Assembly (NCBI RefSeq): GCF_026239675.1
Contig: NZ_JAPIVQ010000006.1
Span: 124,001 to 188,000 of the forward strand
Source: Pedobacter sp. PLR
GTDB lineage: Bacteria > Bacteroidota > Bacteroidia > Sphingobacteriales > Sphingobacteriaceae
Direction: 5' to 3'
DNA: 64,000 bases
How positions within the stretch are numbered: position 1 is the stretch's first letter; every line of letters starts with the position of its first letter. The notes beneath the pieces were generated by a model. That model was not told the DNA's origin, made no database searches, and worked only from the letters and a program-made list of their open reading frames with translations. This document shows positions 28,185 through 38,227 of the stretch, piece after piece. The translations under genes and the position numbers were made by a program.

Positions 28185-28772
28185 TTAATTTTTCCATTTG
28201 AAAGTACTGATCATCTGATCAATATCTTTCTTTATAAAATTCACTACCGGTTGGATGGAATCGTACTGCGGACGCTCATTAAAATACAAAGCTCCGCGGA
28301 AATAATGTTTTGCACTGTCGGTTAAAAAGAACTGCACGGAAGAAGCCGTATTCCCTTCTATCGCGTAATAAACGCCATAAACTTTCTTTTCCGGGTAATT
28401 GATCAGCTTTTGATCAATCGCATTGGCCTTCACGGTATGTTTAAAAGCAAAAGTTCTGGCATCTTCTACCAGTCCTTCATACTCTTTTTTGGAAGATACA
28501 TCGTAATAAGTGAGGTGCAAACGTCCGTTAAATTGCGGAAAAGAAAGGTTATACCAGCAAGGCCGGGTATCTCTGCCGCTATCAGGGATCATTTTTGCAT
28601 ACACCGGGTATTCAAAAGAAAAGGCACAGCCTTCATTGAAAGGCTGGTATGCTTTTTTAGGAAAATCGATGTGAAAATACCCCCTCGGCTTCGGTGCATA
28701 ATTGTTATTCTGGTTACAGGCGCTAAAAGCCAGCACCAGAATAAGGAGGCCGAATGGGAAAAATCTCTTCAT
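28185..28772 (-). CDS. gldD: Gliding motility lipoprotein GldD
   Basis: 195 residues from the ATG at 28772. The signal peptide MKRFFPFGLLILVLAFSAC ends in a lipobox, and the mature part opens with YAPKPRGYFHIDFPKKAYQPF, the clear GldD signature, followed by FSFEYPVYA and PCWYNLSFPQFNGRLHLTYY. GldD is needed for gliding and for the type IX secretion machinery in Flavobacterium; homologs also occur in non-gliding Bacteroidota. It starts 1 nt after aroE. Confidence 0.92.
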   Translation of the reverse strand: MKRFFPFGLLILVLAFSACNQNNNYAPKPRGYFHIDFPKKAYQPFNEGCAFSFEYPVYAKMIPDSGRDTRPCWYNLSFPQFNGRLHLTYYDVSSKKEYEGLVEDARTFAFKHTVKANAIDQKLINYPEKKVYGVYYAIEGNTASSVQFFLTDSAKHYFRGALYFNERPQYDSIQPVVNFIKKDIDQMISTFKWKN

Positions 28773-28773
28773 A

Positions 28774-29514
28774 TCAGGAATTCCAGATGTGCCAGGAACG
28801 TTCCGCCTGAAGGTACAACATTTCCAGTCCGTTTTTAATGGCGGCACCGGATGCAGCACTACGCTCCAGGAATTTAGTGACTTCCGGATTGTAAACCAGA
28901 TCGTAAGCCAGATGCTTTTCCGTGATCGATTCGTAAGGAATCTGCGGACAGCTGTCTACATTCGGCGACATTCCCAAAGGCGTTGTGTTGATCAGCAAGG
29001 TATATTCCTCCATCATTTTCGCATCCACAGCATCGTATAAAATCGTACCCTCCGCTGGTTTTCTCGTCACGATTACGAAAGAGATCCCCAGTTTACCCAG
29101 TACATATTTTATCGCTTTTGCGGCACCACCATCGCCAAATATCAAGGCTTTAGTATGGTGTTCTTTTAGAAAAGGACGTAAAGAAGTTTCAAATCCGTAG
29201 GCATCGGTATTGTATCCTTTGAGGATCGCTTTGCCGTTTTCCCTGCGGATATCGATACAATTGACCGCACCGATTTCTGCTGCTGCCTCATCCAGGTCAT
29301 TAATGTAAGCCATCACACCCACTTTATGAGGGATGGTCACATTAATTCCAACAATTTCTTCATCAGCAATCAGCTCCGGAAAGGAACTGATATTTTCAAT
29401 CGGATAGAGTTCATATTCGCAATCAGCGATCTGCTCATTTACAAATTTTTCCCCGAAGTGTTTTTTTGAAAAGGAGTGTGATAAGGGATACCCTATCAGG
29501 CCATATTTCTTCAT
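28774..29514 (-). CDS. aroE: Shikimate dehydrogenase
   Basis: Reduces 3-dehydroshikimate to shikimate with NADPH in chorismate synthesis. 246 residues. The substrate motif YPLSHSFSKKHF is at the N-terminus, followed by GINVTIPHK with the catalytic Lys and the NADP site FGDGGAAKAI. The NTTPLGM motif and the C-terminal NGLEMLYLQA match the family. It is in one run with the ComA-like gene (18 nt upstream) and gldD (1 nt downstream). It feeds the trp genes at 43.6-46.4 kb. Confidence 0.96.
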   Translation of the reverse strand: MKKYGLIGYPLSHSFSKKHFGEKFVNEQIADCEYELYPIENISSFPELIADEEIVGINVTIPHKVGVMAYINDLDEAAAEIGAVNCIDIRRENGKAILKGYNTDAYGFETSLRPFLKEHHTKALIFGDGGAAKAIKYVLGKLGISFVIVTRKPAEGTILYDAVDAKMMEEYTLLINTTPLGMSPNVDSCPQIPYESITEKHLAYDLVYNPEVTKFLERSAASGAAIKNGLEMLYLQAERSWHIWNS

Positions 29515-29532
29515 TTATAAGTAAATGTAGGA

Positions 29533-30303
29533 TTACAAATTATCCATGTTTAGAAAATGGTCAAAAGTATCACCTCTTAAACCCAAACGAATTGTTTCCA
29601 ATGGAATAGTCTCCGCAGGAGCGATATTTCCAAGGTTTACATTGGCTCCTAAAAGTTTAATAAACCAAACTTGTTGTTCTTTTTGTGGCGCTTCCCAGAT
29701 GATAGTTTCCTGAGGAATCTGAGTTAGAATCTCATCAACCAATCCTTCTCTAACTTCGCCTGAACCTCTGTAAATTCCAACGTTTCCACCTTCTCTGGCT
29801 TCCGCGATTACTTTCCATGAACCGGCTTCCAGCTCTGCATTCATCAGTTTGATCCATTTGTATGGTGCAAAAATCTTTGCAGCATCTTTAGAACCAACTT
29901 CAGAAATTACAGTTACCTGTGTTGCTAATTTACGGATGAATTCACATTTAAGGTCGTGTTCAATGGTGATAGAGCCATCAGATACTTCAGCATATTCCAT
30001 CTGATATTTATCCAGTACTCTGCAATAGTCGTCAAATTGATTACGGATCGCAAAAGCTTCGAATAATGTCCCTCCAAAATAGGTAGGTATTCCTGCATCT
30101 CTGTAAATGGCTAACTTCTCTTTTAGATTAGGAGTCACAAACGAAGTTGCCCAGCCTAATTTTACGATATCAGTATGTACTCCGGCAACTTCGATGAAAT
30201 CTTCCGTTTGCCTTAAGCTTAGTCCTTTATCCATGACCATTGTAATTCCTTTATTTCGTGGCTTTACTGATCTTTCGGGTATATTATTTAATGGGTAGTT
30301 CAT
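29533..30303 (-). CDS. ComA family phosphosulfolactate synthase-like protein
   Basis: 256 residues from the ATG at 30303; a GTG at 30312 would add three residues. The sequence shows the ComA TIM-barrel pattern: GITMVMDKGLSLRQTEDFIE, DIVKLGWATSF, GIPTYFGGTLFEAF, EVSDGSI and REGGNVGIYRGSGEVR. ComA adds sulfite to phosphoenolpyruvate in coenzyme M synthesis of methanogens. Bacteroidota have no coenzyme M, so the role here is open; sulfonate or sulfonolipid metabolism is one idea. It stands between a TPR gene and aroE. Confidence 0.87.
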   Translation of the reverse strand: MNYPLNNIPERSVKPRNKGITMVMDKGLSLRQTEDFIEVAGVHTDIVKLGWATSFVTPNLKEKLAIYRDAGIPTYFGGTLFEAFAIRNQFDDYCRVLDKYQMEYAEVSDGSITIEHDLKCEFIRKLATQVTVISEVGSKDAAKIFAPYKWIKLMNAELEAGSWKVIAEAREGGNVGIYRGSGEVREGLVDEILTQIPQETIIWEAPQKEQQVWFIKLLGANVNLGNIAPAETIPLETIRLGLRGDTFDHFLNMDNL

Positions 30304-30370
30304 ATTGCTCACAAAGGTGAAAAAAAAATGGACAGTTTTTATCAGGTATATCTAATAAAAAACGGTAACA

Positions 30371-31774
30371 TTATTTAACATAACGGTTAATGACTTCGAT
30401 TATTGAGCCATTATCTTGTAATTGCGGCAAATATTCGAACAAAATATAATGTTTATCGGGGTCAGTAACCAGAGCGGTTTCCAGATAAACCAGGGCGTCA
30501 TTTTTTTCTCCGAGGGCAAACAGGTAGGCTACCATGCGGTAATATAGCTCTGCTGCATCGGGGTTATTTTTTATCCCGTCTAAAATCGTTTCAGAGGCTT
30601 CTAACAGCCTTCCCTGCTCATAAAGCACGGTTGAAAAGTCTAACCAGGCCTCAATATCCACCGGATTAAACTCCAATACCTTATAGTAAGCTTCGATAGA
30701 TTCTTCAATCTGACCGAGTTTATAGAAAGCATCCGCCATAGCGAACCAGAAGTCCGGATTTTCATCGTCAAGCTCTAAAGCTTTACGGTAAAAATGAAGC
30801 GATTCAAAATAGCGTTCCTCGAAATTGAGGGTTACCCCGATTCCAAACCAGGCATCGGCCATTTTAGGGTCCATTTTGACAGATTTCTTGTAATAAGCAC
30901 GCGCTTCGTCCATTAAATCCAGCTTTTCATAGCATTCTCCAATAGCACAATACGTATCCGCATTAGGTGGTTCGTATTCAAAAGTATGTTTATATACCTC
31001 GATGGCCTCCGCAAAACGGTCTAGCTGTACGAGTGCATTTCCTTTATTATAATAGGCAGAAGCAAAGTTATCTTTAATTAAAATCGCATAATCATAGGCA
31101 TCAATCGCTTTTTCGAAGAGGTCTAGCTTATGGTAAGAATTGGCGAGGTTGTACCATGCCGCATAAGAATAGGGGTCATTATCAATGTATTCCTGATAAA
31201 ATTTGATGCTTTCCTCCTGTTTATCCAGGATATCATAACAAAATGCCAGCTCATATAAGCCGTCTTTGTTTTCCATATCCTGCTCCAGACTGCGTTTGAT
31301 ATAAACAATTGCTTGTTCATAATCCAGCATATTCTGATATACATAGGCAATTTGTAAAAGGATTTCATCAGTAGTCTCGGCAAAAGCCAGGGCGATCTGA
31401 AAATTATCCAGTGCCTCCTGATAACGTTCCAGACTATTGTAAATATTACCACGTAAGATATAGATCTCTGCTTCCGAAGCCTCCAGCATTTCCGCTTTTT
31501 GCAAAGCATGGAAAGCCCTTTCAACCTGATCGGTTACAAAAAACAACTGTGCCTGTTTGACCAGAAATACAGCAGCATAAGGGTGTTGATTTACCGCATA
31601 ATCGGTCACTTGAAGCGCCTTAACAGGGTCACTCTTCTCTATATAGTAATCAATAATATTCTCAAAAGCTTCCGCATCAAAAAAGTATTGATCCTGATTA
31701 CGTATCATCTCCTCGTAACGTTCTACTGAACGTTGGGCATCGTCACTAAACTCAAATAAAAATTCCTCTTCCAT
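30371..31774 (-). CDS. Tetratricopeptide repeat protein
   Basis: 467 residues made almost wholly of TPR units of 34 residues (for example ASAYYNKGNALVQLDRFAEA and ADAWFGIGVTLNFEERYFES), about twelve in all. No signal peptide or TM helix is seen, so it is probably a cytoplasmic scaffold. The start is acidic (MEEEFLFEFSDDAQRSVERY). It is the first gene of the seven-gene run ending at 25899, 67 nt before the ComA-like gene. Partners are unknown. Confidence 0.92.
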   Translation of the reverse strand: MEEEFLFEFSDDAQRSVERYEEMIRNQDQYFFDAEAFENIIDYYIEKSDPVKALQVTDYAVNQHPYAAVFLVKQAQLFFVTDQVERAFHALQKAEMLEASEAEIYILRGNIYNSLERYQEALDNFQIALAFAETTDEILLQIAYVYQNMLDYEQAIVYIKRSLEQDMENKDGLYELAFCYDILDKQEESIKFYQEYIDNDPYSYAAWYNLANSYHKLDLFEKAIDAYDYAILIKDNFASAYYNKGNALVQLDRFAEAIEVYKHTFEYEPPNADTYCAIGECYEKLDLMDEARAYYKKSVKMDPKMADAWFGIGVTLNFEERYFESLHFYRKALELDDENPDFWFAMADAFYKLGQIEESIEAYYKVLEFNPVDIEAWLDFSTVLYEQGRLLEASETILDGIKNNPDAAELYYRMVAYLFALGEKNDALVYLETALVTDPDKHYILFEYLPQLQDNGSIIEVINRYVK

Positions 31775-32110
31775 GTCGCGAATAATTAAAGAACAGAACC
31801 AATTTTTAAAAACACAATATAAGTTTACAAATTAAATATTTGCATAAACTAATTAATTTTCAACATCTACACACCCGAATTCCCTGAATGACTGATAGTA
31901 TTATTTTTAGCAAGAGGCTCGGGGAAATGAGTTGATTGCTTTTTTCAATTGAGATTATGATCAGAATTATCATACAAAATAACATAACTTTAAACGAAAA
32001 CCTGTAAAATTCAGGTCAGAAAAGAAACCAAATATTAAAAAAGCGGTTATATAAGGCGAAATATCCCCTTGAGGATGAAGCTATATCACCGTTTATAAAC
32101 CGTAAAGCGA
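31775..32110. other. Divergent intergenic region between TPR protein and ALDH genes
   Basis: No gene is seen. The region is AT-rich and must hold promoters for both sides. A perfect 10-bp palindrome GTTTATAAAC (32091-32100) lies 10 nt before the ALDH start, and an imperfect hairpin (arms at about 32044-32053 and 32082-32091) lies just before it. These are operator candidates only. Confidence 0.45.
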
Positions 32111-33649
32111 ATGAAAAAAATGATCAGTTCCGTTTTAAAAAACTTAGGGATTCAGGAAATCAACCCTGCATGGAGCACCGGCCAGCAATGGTCAGAAGCT
32201 GCAGAAGCGACAACCATCGACAGTTTTTCTCCGGTAGACGGCGAAAAGATTGCCAGCATTCAGGTGGCCAGCGCCAAAGATTATGAAACCGTTATGAAAA
32301 CTGCGGAGATTGCTTTTCAGTTCTGGCGCAACTTACCGGCACCAAAACGTGGCGACATTGTGCGTCAGCTAGGGGATGCTTTAAGGGCTTCGAAAGAAGA
32401 TCTGGGCACACTGGTTTCTTATGAAATGGGGAAAAGTTTACAGGAAGGACTTGGAGAAGTACAGGAAATGATCGACATCTGTGATTTTGCCGTCGGACTT
32501 TCCCGCCAGCTGTACGGTTTAACCATGCACTCTGAAAGGCCAAATCACCGGATGTACGAGCAATGGCACCCGATGGGTATCGTTGGCGTTATTTCGGCCT
32601 TCAATTTCCCGGTTGCAGTATGGAGCTGGAACACAGCCCTGGCCCTGGTTTGTGGCAATGTTTGCGTATGGAAACCTTCTTCAAAAACACCGCTATGTGC
32701 CATCGCTTGTCAGCGGATTATTGCGAAAGTACTGGAAGACAACGAGATGCCGGAAGGAATCAGTAACTTGCTGATTGGCAATGCCGTAGGTGATATGATC
32801 AATAACGACAAGCGCATTCCGCTGGTTTCCTTTACCGGATCTACCCGCATCGGACGCACTGTTTCTACCGCTGTAGCCAGCAGGTTCGGCAGAAGCATTC
32901 TGGAACTGGGAGGCAACAATGCCATCATCATTTCTAAAGACGCAGATCTGGCCATGTCGATCATCGGAGCCGTATTTGGTGCCGTAGGTACTGCCGGACA
33001 ACGCTGCACTTCTACCCGCAGGCTCATCATTCATGAAGACATTTACGAAGAATTTAAAGATAGATTGGTTAAAGCTTACGAACAGTTACGAATCGGAGAT
33101 CCTTTAGACCAATACCACCATGTAGGCCCGCTGATTGATACCGCAGCAGTAGATATGTATCGGAAAGCAATCGAAAAAGGGATCAAAGAAGGCGCTGATT
33201 TTGTAGTGGAAGGTGGCGTCCTTACCGGCCCTAACTATCGCTCCGGATGTTACGTAAAACCTTGCGTTGCAGCTGTAGAAAATCATTATGAAATTGTACA
33301 GGAAGAGACTTTCGCCCCTATCCTCTATCTGATTAAATATAAAACCCTGGACCAGGCCATCGCCTTACAAAACGACGTTCCTCAGGGATTATCATCCGCC
33401 ATCATGACGCTAAACCTGAGAGAAGCAGAACAGTTTTTGTCGGTTTCAGGCTCGGATTGTGGCATCGCCAATGTGAATATTGGCACTTCAGGTGCTGAAA
33501 TCGGTGGCGCTTTTGGTGGAGAAAAAGAAACCGGTGGTGGTAGAGAAAGTGGCTCTGATGCCTGGAAAGGATATATGCGCAGGCAAACGAATACCATCAA
33601 CTACGCCAATACTTTACCCCTGGCACAAGGTATCAAGTTCGACTTGTAA
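32111..33649 (+). CDS. ALDH7-type aldehyde dehydrogenase (L-piperidine-6-carboxylate dehydrogenase-like)
   Basis: 512 residues. It oxidises an aldehyde with NAD(P). The core motifs are present: GVISAFNFPVAVW, FTGSTRIGRTV, LELGGNNAII and the catalytic Cys in GTAGQRCTSTRR. The NAFNFPVAVW and GGNNAII forms and the C-terminal SGSDAWKGYMRRQTNTINY are typical of the ALDH7 (antiquitin/AmaB) group, which oxidises alpha-aminoadipic semialdehyde in lysine breakdown. It is a single gene. A terminator follows at 33723. Confidence 0.9.
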   Translation: MKKMISSVLKNLGIQEINPAWSTGQQWSEAAEATTIDSFSPVDGEKIASIQVASAKDYETVMKTAEIAFQFWRNLPAPKRGDIVRQLGDALRASKEDLGTLVSYEMGKSLQEGLGEVQEMIDICDFAVGLSRQLYGLTMHSERPNHRMYEQWHPMGIVGVISAFNFPVAVWSWNTALALVCGNVCVWKPSSKTPLCAIACQRIIAKVLEDNEMPEGISNLLIGNAVGDMINNDKRIPLVSFTGSTRIGRTVSTAVASRFGRSILELGGNNAIIISKDADLAMSIIGAVFGAVGTAGQRCTSTRRLIIHEDIYEEFKDRLVKAYEQLRIGDPLDQYHHVGPLIDTAAVDMYRKAIEKGIKEGADFVVEGGVLTGPNYRSGCYVKPCVAAVENHYEIVQEETFAPILYLIKYKTLDQAIALQNDVPQGLSSAIMTLNLREAEQFLSVSGSDCGIANVNIGTSGAEIGGAFGGEKETGGGRESGSDAWKGYMRRQTNTINYANTLPLAQGIKFDL

Positions 33650-33722
33650 CGCTGGTTTCAGGATACATATCAACTATCTGAGCACAATAAGTCCTGAACA
33701 AAGGCTTTCAGATAAAAACTAC

Positions 33723-33758
33723 AAAAAAAAGCGACGGGAATTCCCGCCGCTTTTTTTT
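33723..33758. terminator. Bidirectional terminator
   Basis: GCGACGGGAATTCCCGCCGC forms a stem with one A-C mismatch, flanked by eight A's on the left and eight T's on the right. It separates the convergent ALDH and GIN-domain genes. Confidence 0.9.
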
Positions 33759-33782
33759 AATACTACTGCAAATCTATCTTTT

Positions 33783-34388
33783 CTATTTCACCAAAGTCGT
33801 TTTCGTGGTTGCAGCAATTCCGTTTTCAAGGAAAGTGCTTTCTGTTTTTAAGGCTGCAAAATCCGCAGTATTCAATTTAGATAAATTGTTTTTCACTAAA
33901 ATATGTTCCTCAGCTGTTCCACGTAATTTCAAATCTGAACTGCCATTTGATACAGTGTACAAGCTTTTGATATTTCCTTTTACATTTGCTTTGGCATCGT
34001 CATTCAGGAATACCTGTAATACATTCAGGTTTAATTTTCCTGAAGTTCTAATGTTAGCCCCGTTTGAAGCGTCAATTCTTTGTAAATCCTTCACGTAAAT
34101 CACTACGTCTAAGGTTTCTTTTGCCGTAGAGTTGATGATCAGGGTATATCCCTTTTGTACAAAAGAAACCTGTTCTCCTGCTACTTCGTTCATTAATTCT
34201 ACTTTTTCAGTTTTCCCTTGAATCAGGGTAACCTTTACATTCCCACTGACCTTAATCCTGTTGAAAGGTTTTTCAGGGCTGTTATACATAGGTGTTACTG
34301 CTGCCATCGATGCGCTGGTAAACGCAGAGGTAGATAAAACAATTGCTGTTAAGGTTAGTGCGATTAGTGATTTTACAGAGGTTTTCAT
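33783..34388 (-). CDS. GIN-domain (DUF2807) secreted protein
   Basis: 201 residues from the ATG at 34388 (MKTSVKSLIALTLTAIVLST, a signal peptide). The mature part has the beta-helix-like pattern of DUF2807/GIN domains: FNRIKVSGNVKVTLIQGKTEKVEL, LIINSTAKETLDVVIYVKDL, IDASNGANIRTSGKLNLNVL and LKLRGTAEE. Such proteins are common at the Bacteroidota envelope; the function is not established. It stands alone and is convergent with ALDH. Confidence 0.85.
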   Translation of the reverse strand: MKTSVKSLIALTLTAIVLSTSAFTSASMAAVTPMYNSPEKPFNRIKVSGNVKVTLIQGKTEKVELMNEVAGEQVSFVQKGYTLIINSTAKETLDVVIYVKDLQRIDASNGANIRTSGKLNLNVLQVFLNDDAKANVKGNIKSLYTVSNGSSDLKLRGTAEEHILVKNNLSKLNTADFAALKTESTFLENGIAATTKTTLVK

Positions 34389-34632
34389 AATATTTTGATT
34401 TAAAAGATTTCTTAAGGTTTTGTAGATAAGACGCCTCCATTTCAGAAACGTTTCAGCGACTTTCTCCGTTTTAGACCACAATGAAAGAATCCCCGACCAA
34501 AGGCCAATATTTTTCGACGAACTGGCAGAAAAAAATTGGCTAATTCTTCTATTTTATTTGAAAGAAGTTCAATTTGCTGTATGTTTAAAGATTTTTAAAT
34601 GCTTATCCTCCCTTTGTTTTAACCTTTAGCTA

Positions 34633-37527
34633 ATGTTACGAGTAGATAGTTCTAAGCCCTGTAAAATTGTTTATTCATTGTGTAAACACGAGTTTTTCGG
34701 TTATTTAATAGAACCTCATATTGTCCAGCTGAACCCTCAGGGAGACTTTTCTTTAACCTATCAGCGTATATTTTCACATACGGCCACCGAATTCGCGGCA
34801 CACCTGACGGAAAAAGATTTCAAGCTGATTAAAATTCTGGATGAGACCGAGCAGGATTTCATCATCAAGAAATACCATAAAAAACCCATTCGTCCGGTAG
34901 AGTTTTTCAGCAAATTTTTCAATGATAAGTTTTATGAAAATGTACGCCCGAAGATTGAAAAGAAACTGGCAGAAGCTTTAGAACTGATCAAAAAAGATGG
35001 TGCATTGTACCTGATGGACAGTGATGGCTGGCCTGCGGAGCGAAAAATTGAACTCGCCGCCGAACCTGCTACTGTATTGTTTCATTTTAGACGCAATGCG
35101 ATGGAAACACGTTATTTCCCGACCATCAAGTACCAGGGCATGCGCATCGACTTTATGTTTCAGGAAGCACAGGTGGTGAGCAACCAACCGGCATGGCTAC
35201 TGTTAAATGACGTATTATACTTCTTCGAACAGGACATTGAAGGAAAGAAACTACTGCCATTTTTAAACAAACGTTACATCACCATTCCTAAATCTACAGA
35301 AGGCGCTTACTTTGAAAAGTTTGTGGCTCCCCTGATTGAGAAGTACCATGTTTATGCGGAAGGATTCGACATCAAAACCGAAAAACATGAGCCGACACCG
35401 GTCATCAAGGTGATTTATGTAGATGCCGGTATCTCTCAGCTACAATTGTATTTTAGGTACGATACCCATGCTTTTGCAATGGGCAATGAGAAGAAAGTAA
35501 CCGTACACATAGAAAAAGAAGCAGACAATTATATTTTCACCCGTATCAAAAGAGATGCGACATGGGAGAAACAGAAATTCAACTTTCTGACGGCCCTTGG
35601 GCTTAAGAAAGTGAGTCCGCTGGACCATAATCTGGAATTACCACCCCATGCGGATGAAAACCAGAGCTATGCCATACTCAACTGGGTAAATGAGCATATT
35701 GAGCAACTGAAAGCCGAAGGATTTGAGATTGAGCAAGACCAGAGCGCTAAGAAATTCCAGTTTGCCAGCAATAAGATTGATTTTGAGATCAAGGAAGACA
35801 ATGATTGGTTTGACATTAATGCGATCGTATACTTCGGTTCGCAGCCGATTCCATTTATTGCCCTAAAACAACATATCCTTCATAAAAAGAGGGAATTTAC
35901 CCTGCCTGATGGCTCGATAGCGATCATTCCTGAAAAATGGTTTAGTCAGTACGGAAGCCTGTTTAGCCTTTCCGATGGCGGCAAGGAATTGAAGTTGAAA
36001 AAACACCATATCGGACTGATCAATGAGCTGGCAGAAGATGGTATTGCCAACGTAACTTTAAGTCGCAAGCTGCAAAGACTGAACGATTTTGAAAACATTG
36101 CCGATACAAAAATGCCGGTACACTTTAAAGGGGACCTCCGCAGCTATCAGAAAGCGGGATACAATTGGTTCAGCTTTTTAAGGGAGTATAATTTTGGCGG
36201 TTGCCTGGCAGATGATATGGGTTTGGGTAAAACCATCCAGACTCTGGCCATGCTGCAAAAGATAAAAGAAGAGGACGAAGAGCAGTCGACAAAAAGCACG
36301 TCGCTGATCATTATGCCTACTTCCCTGATCTACAACTGGCTAAACGAGGCGAAGAAATTTACACCTAAATTAAAGATCCACGCCCATACCGGAAGCTCAA
36401 GAAACAAAGACATCAGTCAGTTTGCGAAGTATGATATCATCATCACGACCTACGGTATTACCCGCGTAGACATCGATTTATTGAAGGATTATTATTTCAA
36501 CTACATCATTCTCGATGAGAGTCAGAACATCAAAAACCCTTCTTCAAAATCATTTAGAGCAGTAAAAGCCCTTAAATCCAGACATAAGCTGATCCTTTCC
36601 GGTACGCCGGTAGAAAACTCGGTGAGCGATCTATGGACCCAACTTACCTTTTTAAACCCGGGTTTACTGGGCACACAGGCTTTCTTCAATGAAGAGTATG
36701 TACAGGCCATCGAGAAGCGTAAGGATGAGGAAAAAGCCAAAAAATTACAGGCCATTATCAAGCCTTTTGTCTTGCGAAGAACCAAGGAACAGGTAGCCTC
36801 AGAACTTCCTGCGAAAACAGAACAGGTGATCTATTGCGACATGTCTGAAGATCAGGCGACGTATTATGAAAAAACCAAGTCGGCCTACAGAAATGACCTG
36901 CTGAGCAGTATGGACGACGGTACTTATGCTAAAAAGCAAGTACAGTTATTACAGGGATTAACCGCATTGAGACAGCTGGCCAACCATCCGGTCATGATCG
37001 ATGAAACTTATGCCTCGGATTCCGGCAAGTTTGAAAACGTGATCCATACCCTGGATAATGTGTTAAAAGGCGGCCATAAAGTCTTAATCTTCTCTCAATT
37101 TGTGAAGCACCTGAATATTTTCAGACAGTATTTTGAGAAAGAGGAAATCGCCTTTTCGTACCTGGATGGTGCTACAAAAAACAGAGGGGAAATCGTGGCA
37201 GAGTTCCAGGAGAACACGGAGTTGAAAGTATTTTTGATCTCCATTAAAGCCGGTGGTGTTGGTTTAAACCTTACCCAGGCAGATTATGTGTTTATCCTTG
37301 ATCCATGGTGGAATCCAGCCGTAGAACAACAGGCCATTGACCGTACGCACCGCATCGGACAGGAAAAGAAAGTTTTCATTTATAAGTTTATCGCCAAAGA
37401 TACCGTAGAAGAAAAAATCCTGGCCCTGCAAAACCGTAAAAAACGACTGGCAAGCTCATTGATTACGACAGAAGAAAGTTTCTTCAAATCACTGAGCAAG
37501 GAAGACATCGCAGAAATCCTGAACTAG
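34633..37527 (+). CDS. SNF2/RapA family helicase-like ATPase
   Basis: 964 residues. The C-terminal half is a complete SNF2 motor: Walker A LADDMGLGKTIQTL near residue 530, the motif II variant LDESQNIKN, LSGTPVENS, and the second RecA lobe with FSQFVKHLNIF, AGGVGLNLTQADYV and DRTHRIGQ. The N-terminal 500 residues are a long accessory region of a type common in bacterial SNF2 proteins. It probably translocates on DNA to remodel RNA polymerase or other complexes. The stop overlaps that of the convergent aat gene at a CTAG. Confidence 0.93.
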   Translation: MLRVDSSKPCKIVYSLCKHEFFGYLIEPHIVQLNPQGDFSLTYQRIFSHTATEFAAHLTEKDFKLIKILDETEQDFIIKKYHKKPIRPVEFFSKFFNDKFYENVRPKIEKKLAEALELIKKDGALYLMDSDGWPAERKIELAAEPATVLFHFRRNAMETRYFPTIKYQGMRIDFMFQEAQVVSNQPAWLLLNDVLYFFEQDIEGKKLLPFLNKRYITIPKSTEGAYFEKFVAPLIEKYHVYAEGFDIKTEKHEPTPVIKVIYVDAGISQLQLYFRYDTHAFAMGNEKKVTVHIEKEADNYIFTRIKRDATWEKQKFNFLTALGLKKVSPLDHNLELPPHADENQSYAILNWVNEHIEQLKAEGFEIEQDQSAKKFQFASNKIDFEIKEDNDWFDINAIVYFGSQPIPFIALKQHILHKKREFTLPDGSIAIIPEKWFSQYGSLFSLSDGGKELKLKKHHIGLINELAEDGIANVTLSRKLQRLNDFENIADTKMPVHFKGDLRSYQKAGYNWFSFLREYNFGGCLADDMGLGKTIQTLAMLQKIKEEDEEQSTKSTSLIIMPTSLIYNWLNEAKKFTPKLKIHAHTGSSRNKDISQFAKYDIIITTYGITRVDIDLLKDYYFNYIILDESQNIKNPSSKSFRAVKALKSRHKLILSGTPVENSVSDLWTQLTFLNPGLLGTQAFFNEEYVQAIEKRKDEEKAKKLQAIIKPFVLRRTKEQVASELPAKTEQVIYCDMSEDQATYYEKTKSAYRNDLLSSMDDGTYAKKQVQLLQGLTALRQLANHPVMIDETYASDSGKFENVIHTLDNVLKGGHKVLIFSQFVKHLNIFRQYFEKEEIAFSYLDGATKNRGEIVAEFQENTELKVFLISIKAGGVGLNLTQADYVFILDPWWNPAVEQQAIDRTHRIGQEKKVFIYKFIAKDTVEEKILALQNRKKRLASSLITTEESFFKSLSKEDIAEILN

Positions 37528-38156
37528 CCTTGTAATAAATTATAATATTCCTCCCGGCTAATCATGACTGCGCCCAGGCTCATCAAATGATCATTCGGGA
37601 GCTGACAATCGATCAACTCAAAGTCTTTGGTCTGGCATAGCCAGATCAAAGCTGCTTTAGAAGCGTTGCTGACCAGGCTAAACATGCTTTCTCCGCAAAA
37701 GACATTCCCGATTTCCAGGCCATACAATCCACCACACAATACCCCGTCTTTCCAGACTTCTACACTTTTTGCAAAACCTTGTTGATTCAAAGCGATATAA
37801 GCTTCCTGCATTTCTTCCGTAATCCAGGTGCCCGGCTGATCTTTCCGTCCAACTTTTGCACAGTTCCTGATGACCTCCGGAAAAGCCTCATTATAACTGA
37901 TTCTAAACACCCCGTCTTTTAAAAATTTTGCCATGCTTTTGCTAATCTTCACCTGATCCGGATAAATTACGCAGCGTTCATGAGGCGAATACCAGCAAAT
38001 GGGGTCATCTTCACTAAACCAGGGGAAAATCCCATGATGATAGGCTAAAAGCAGTCTGTTGACACTTAAATCTCCTCCTACTGCTAATAATCCGTCCGGA
38101 TCCGCTAGTGCCGGATCTGGAAAGCTAATCTCCTTGTCATCGAGTCTAAAAACCAT
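37524..38156 (-). CDS. aat: Leucyl/phenylalanyl-tRNA-protein transferase
   Basis: Adds Leu or Phe from tRNA to N-terminal Arg/Lys of proteins, marking them for ClpAP (N-degron pathway). 210 residues. The family opening FPDPALADPDGLLAVGGDLS, GIFPWFSEDDPICWYSP, the YGLEIGNVFCGESMFS core and IDCQLPNDHLMSLGA are all present. It is single and convergent with the SNF2 gene. Confidence 0.96.
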   Translation of the reverse strand: MVFRLDDKEISFPDPALADPDGLLAVGGDLSVNRLLLAYHHGIFPWFSEDDPICWYSPHERCVIYPDQVKISKSMAKFLKDGVFRISYNEAFPEVIRNCAKVGRKDQPGTWITEEMQEAYIALNQQGFAKSVEVWKDGVLCGGLYGLEIGNVFCGESMFSLVSNASKAALIWLCQTKDFELIDCQLPNDHLMSLGAVMISREEYYNLLQG

Positions 38157-38227
38157 GCTACAATAATAAAAACAATAATTTAATGTAACGAACCATTCCT
38201 TATTGTATCTTAATTGAAAAACAAAGC

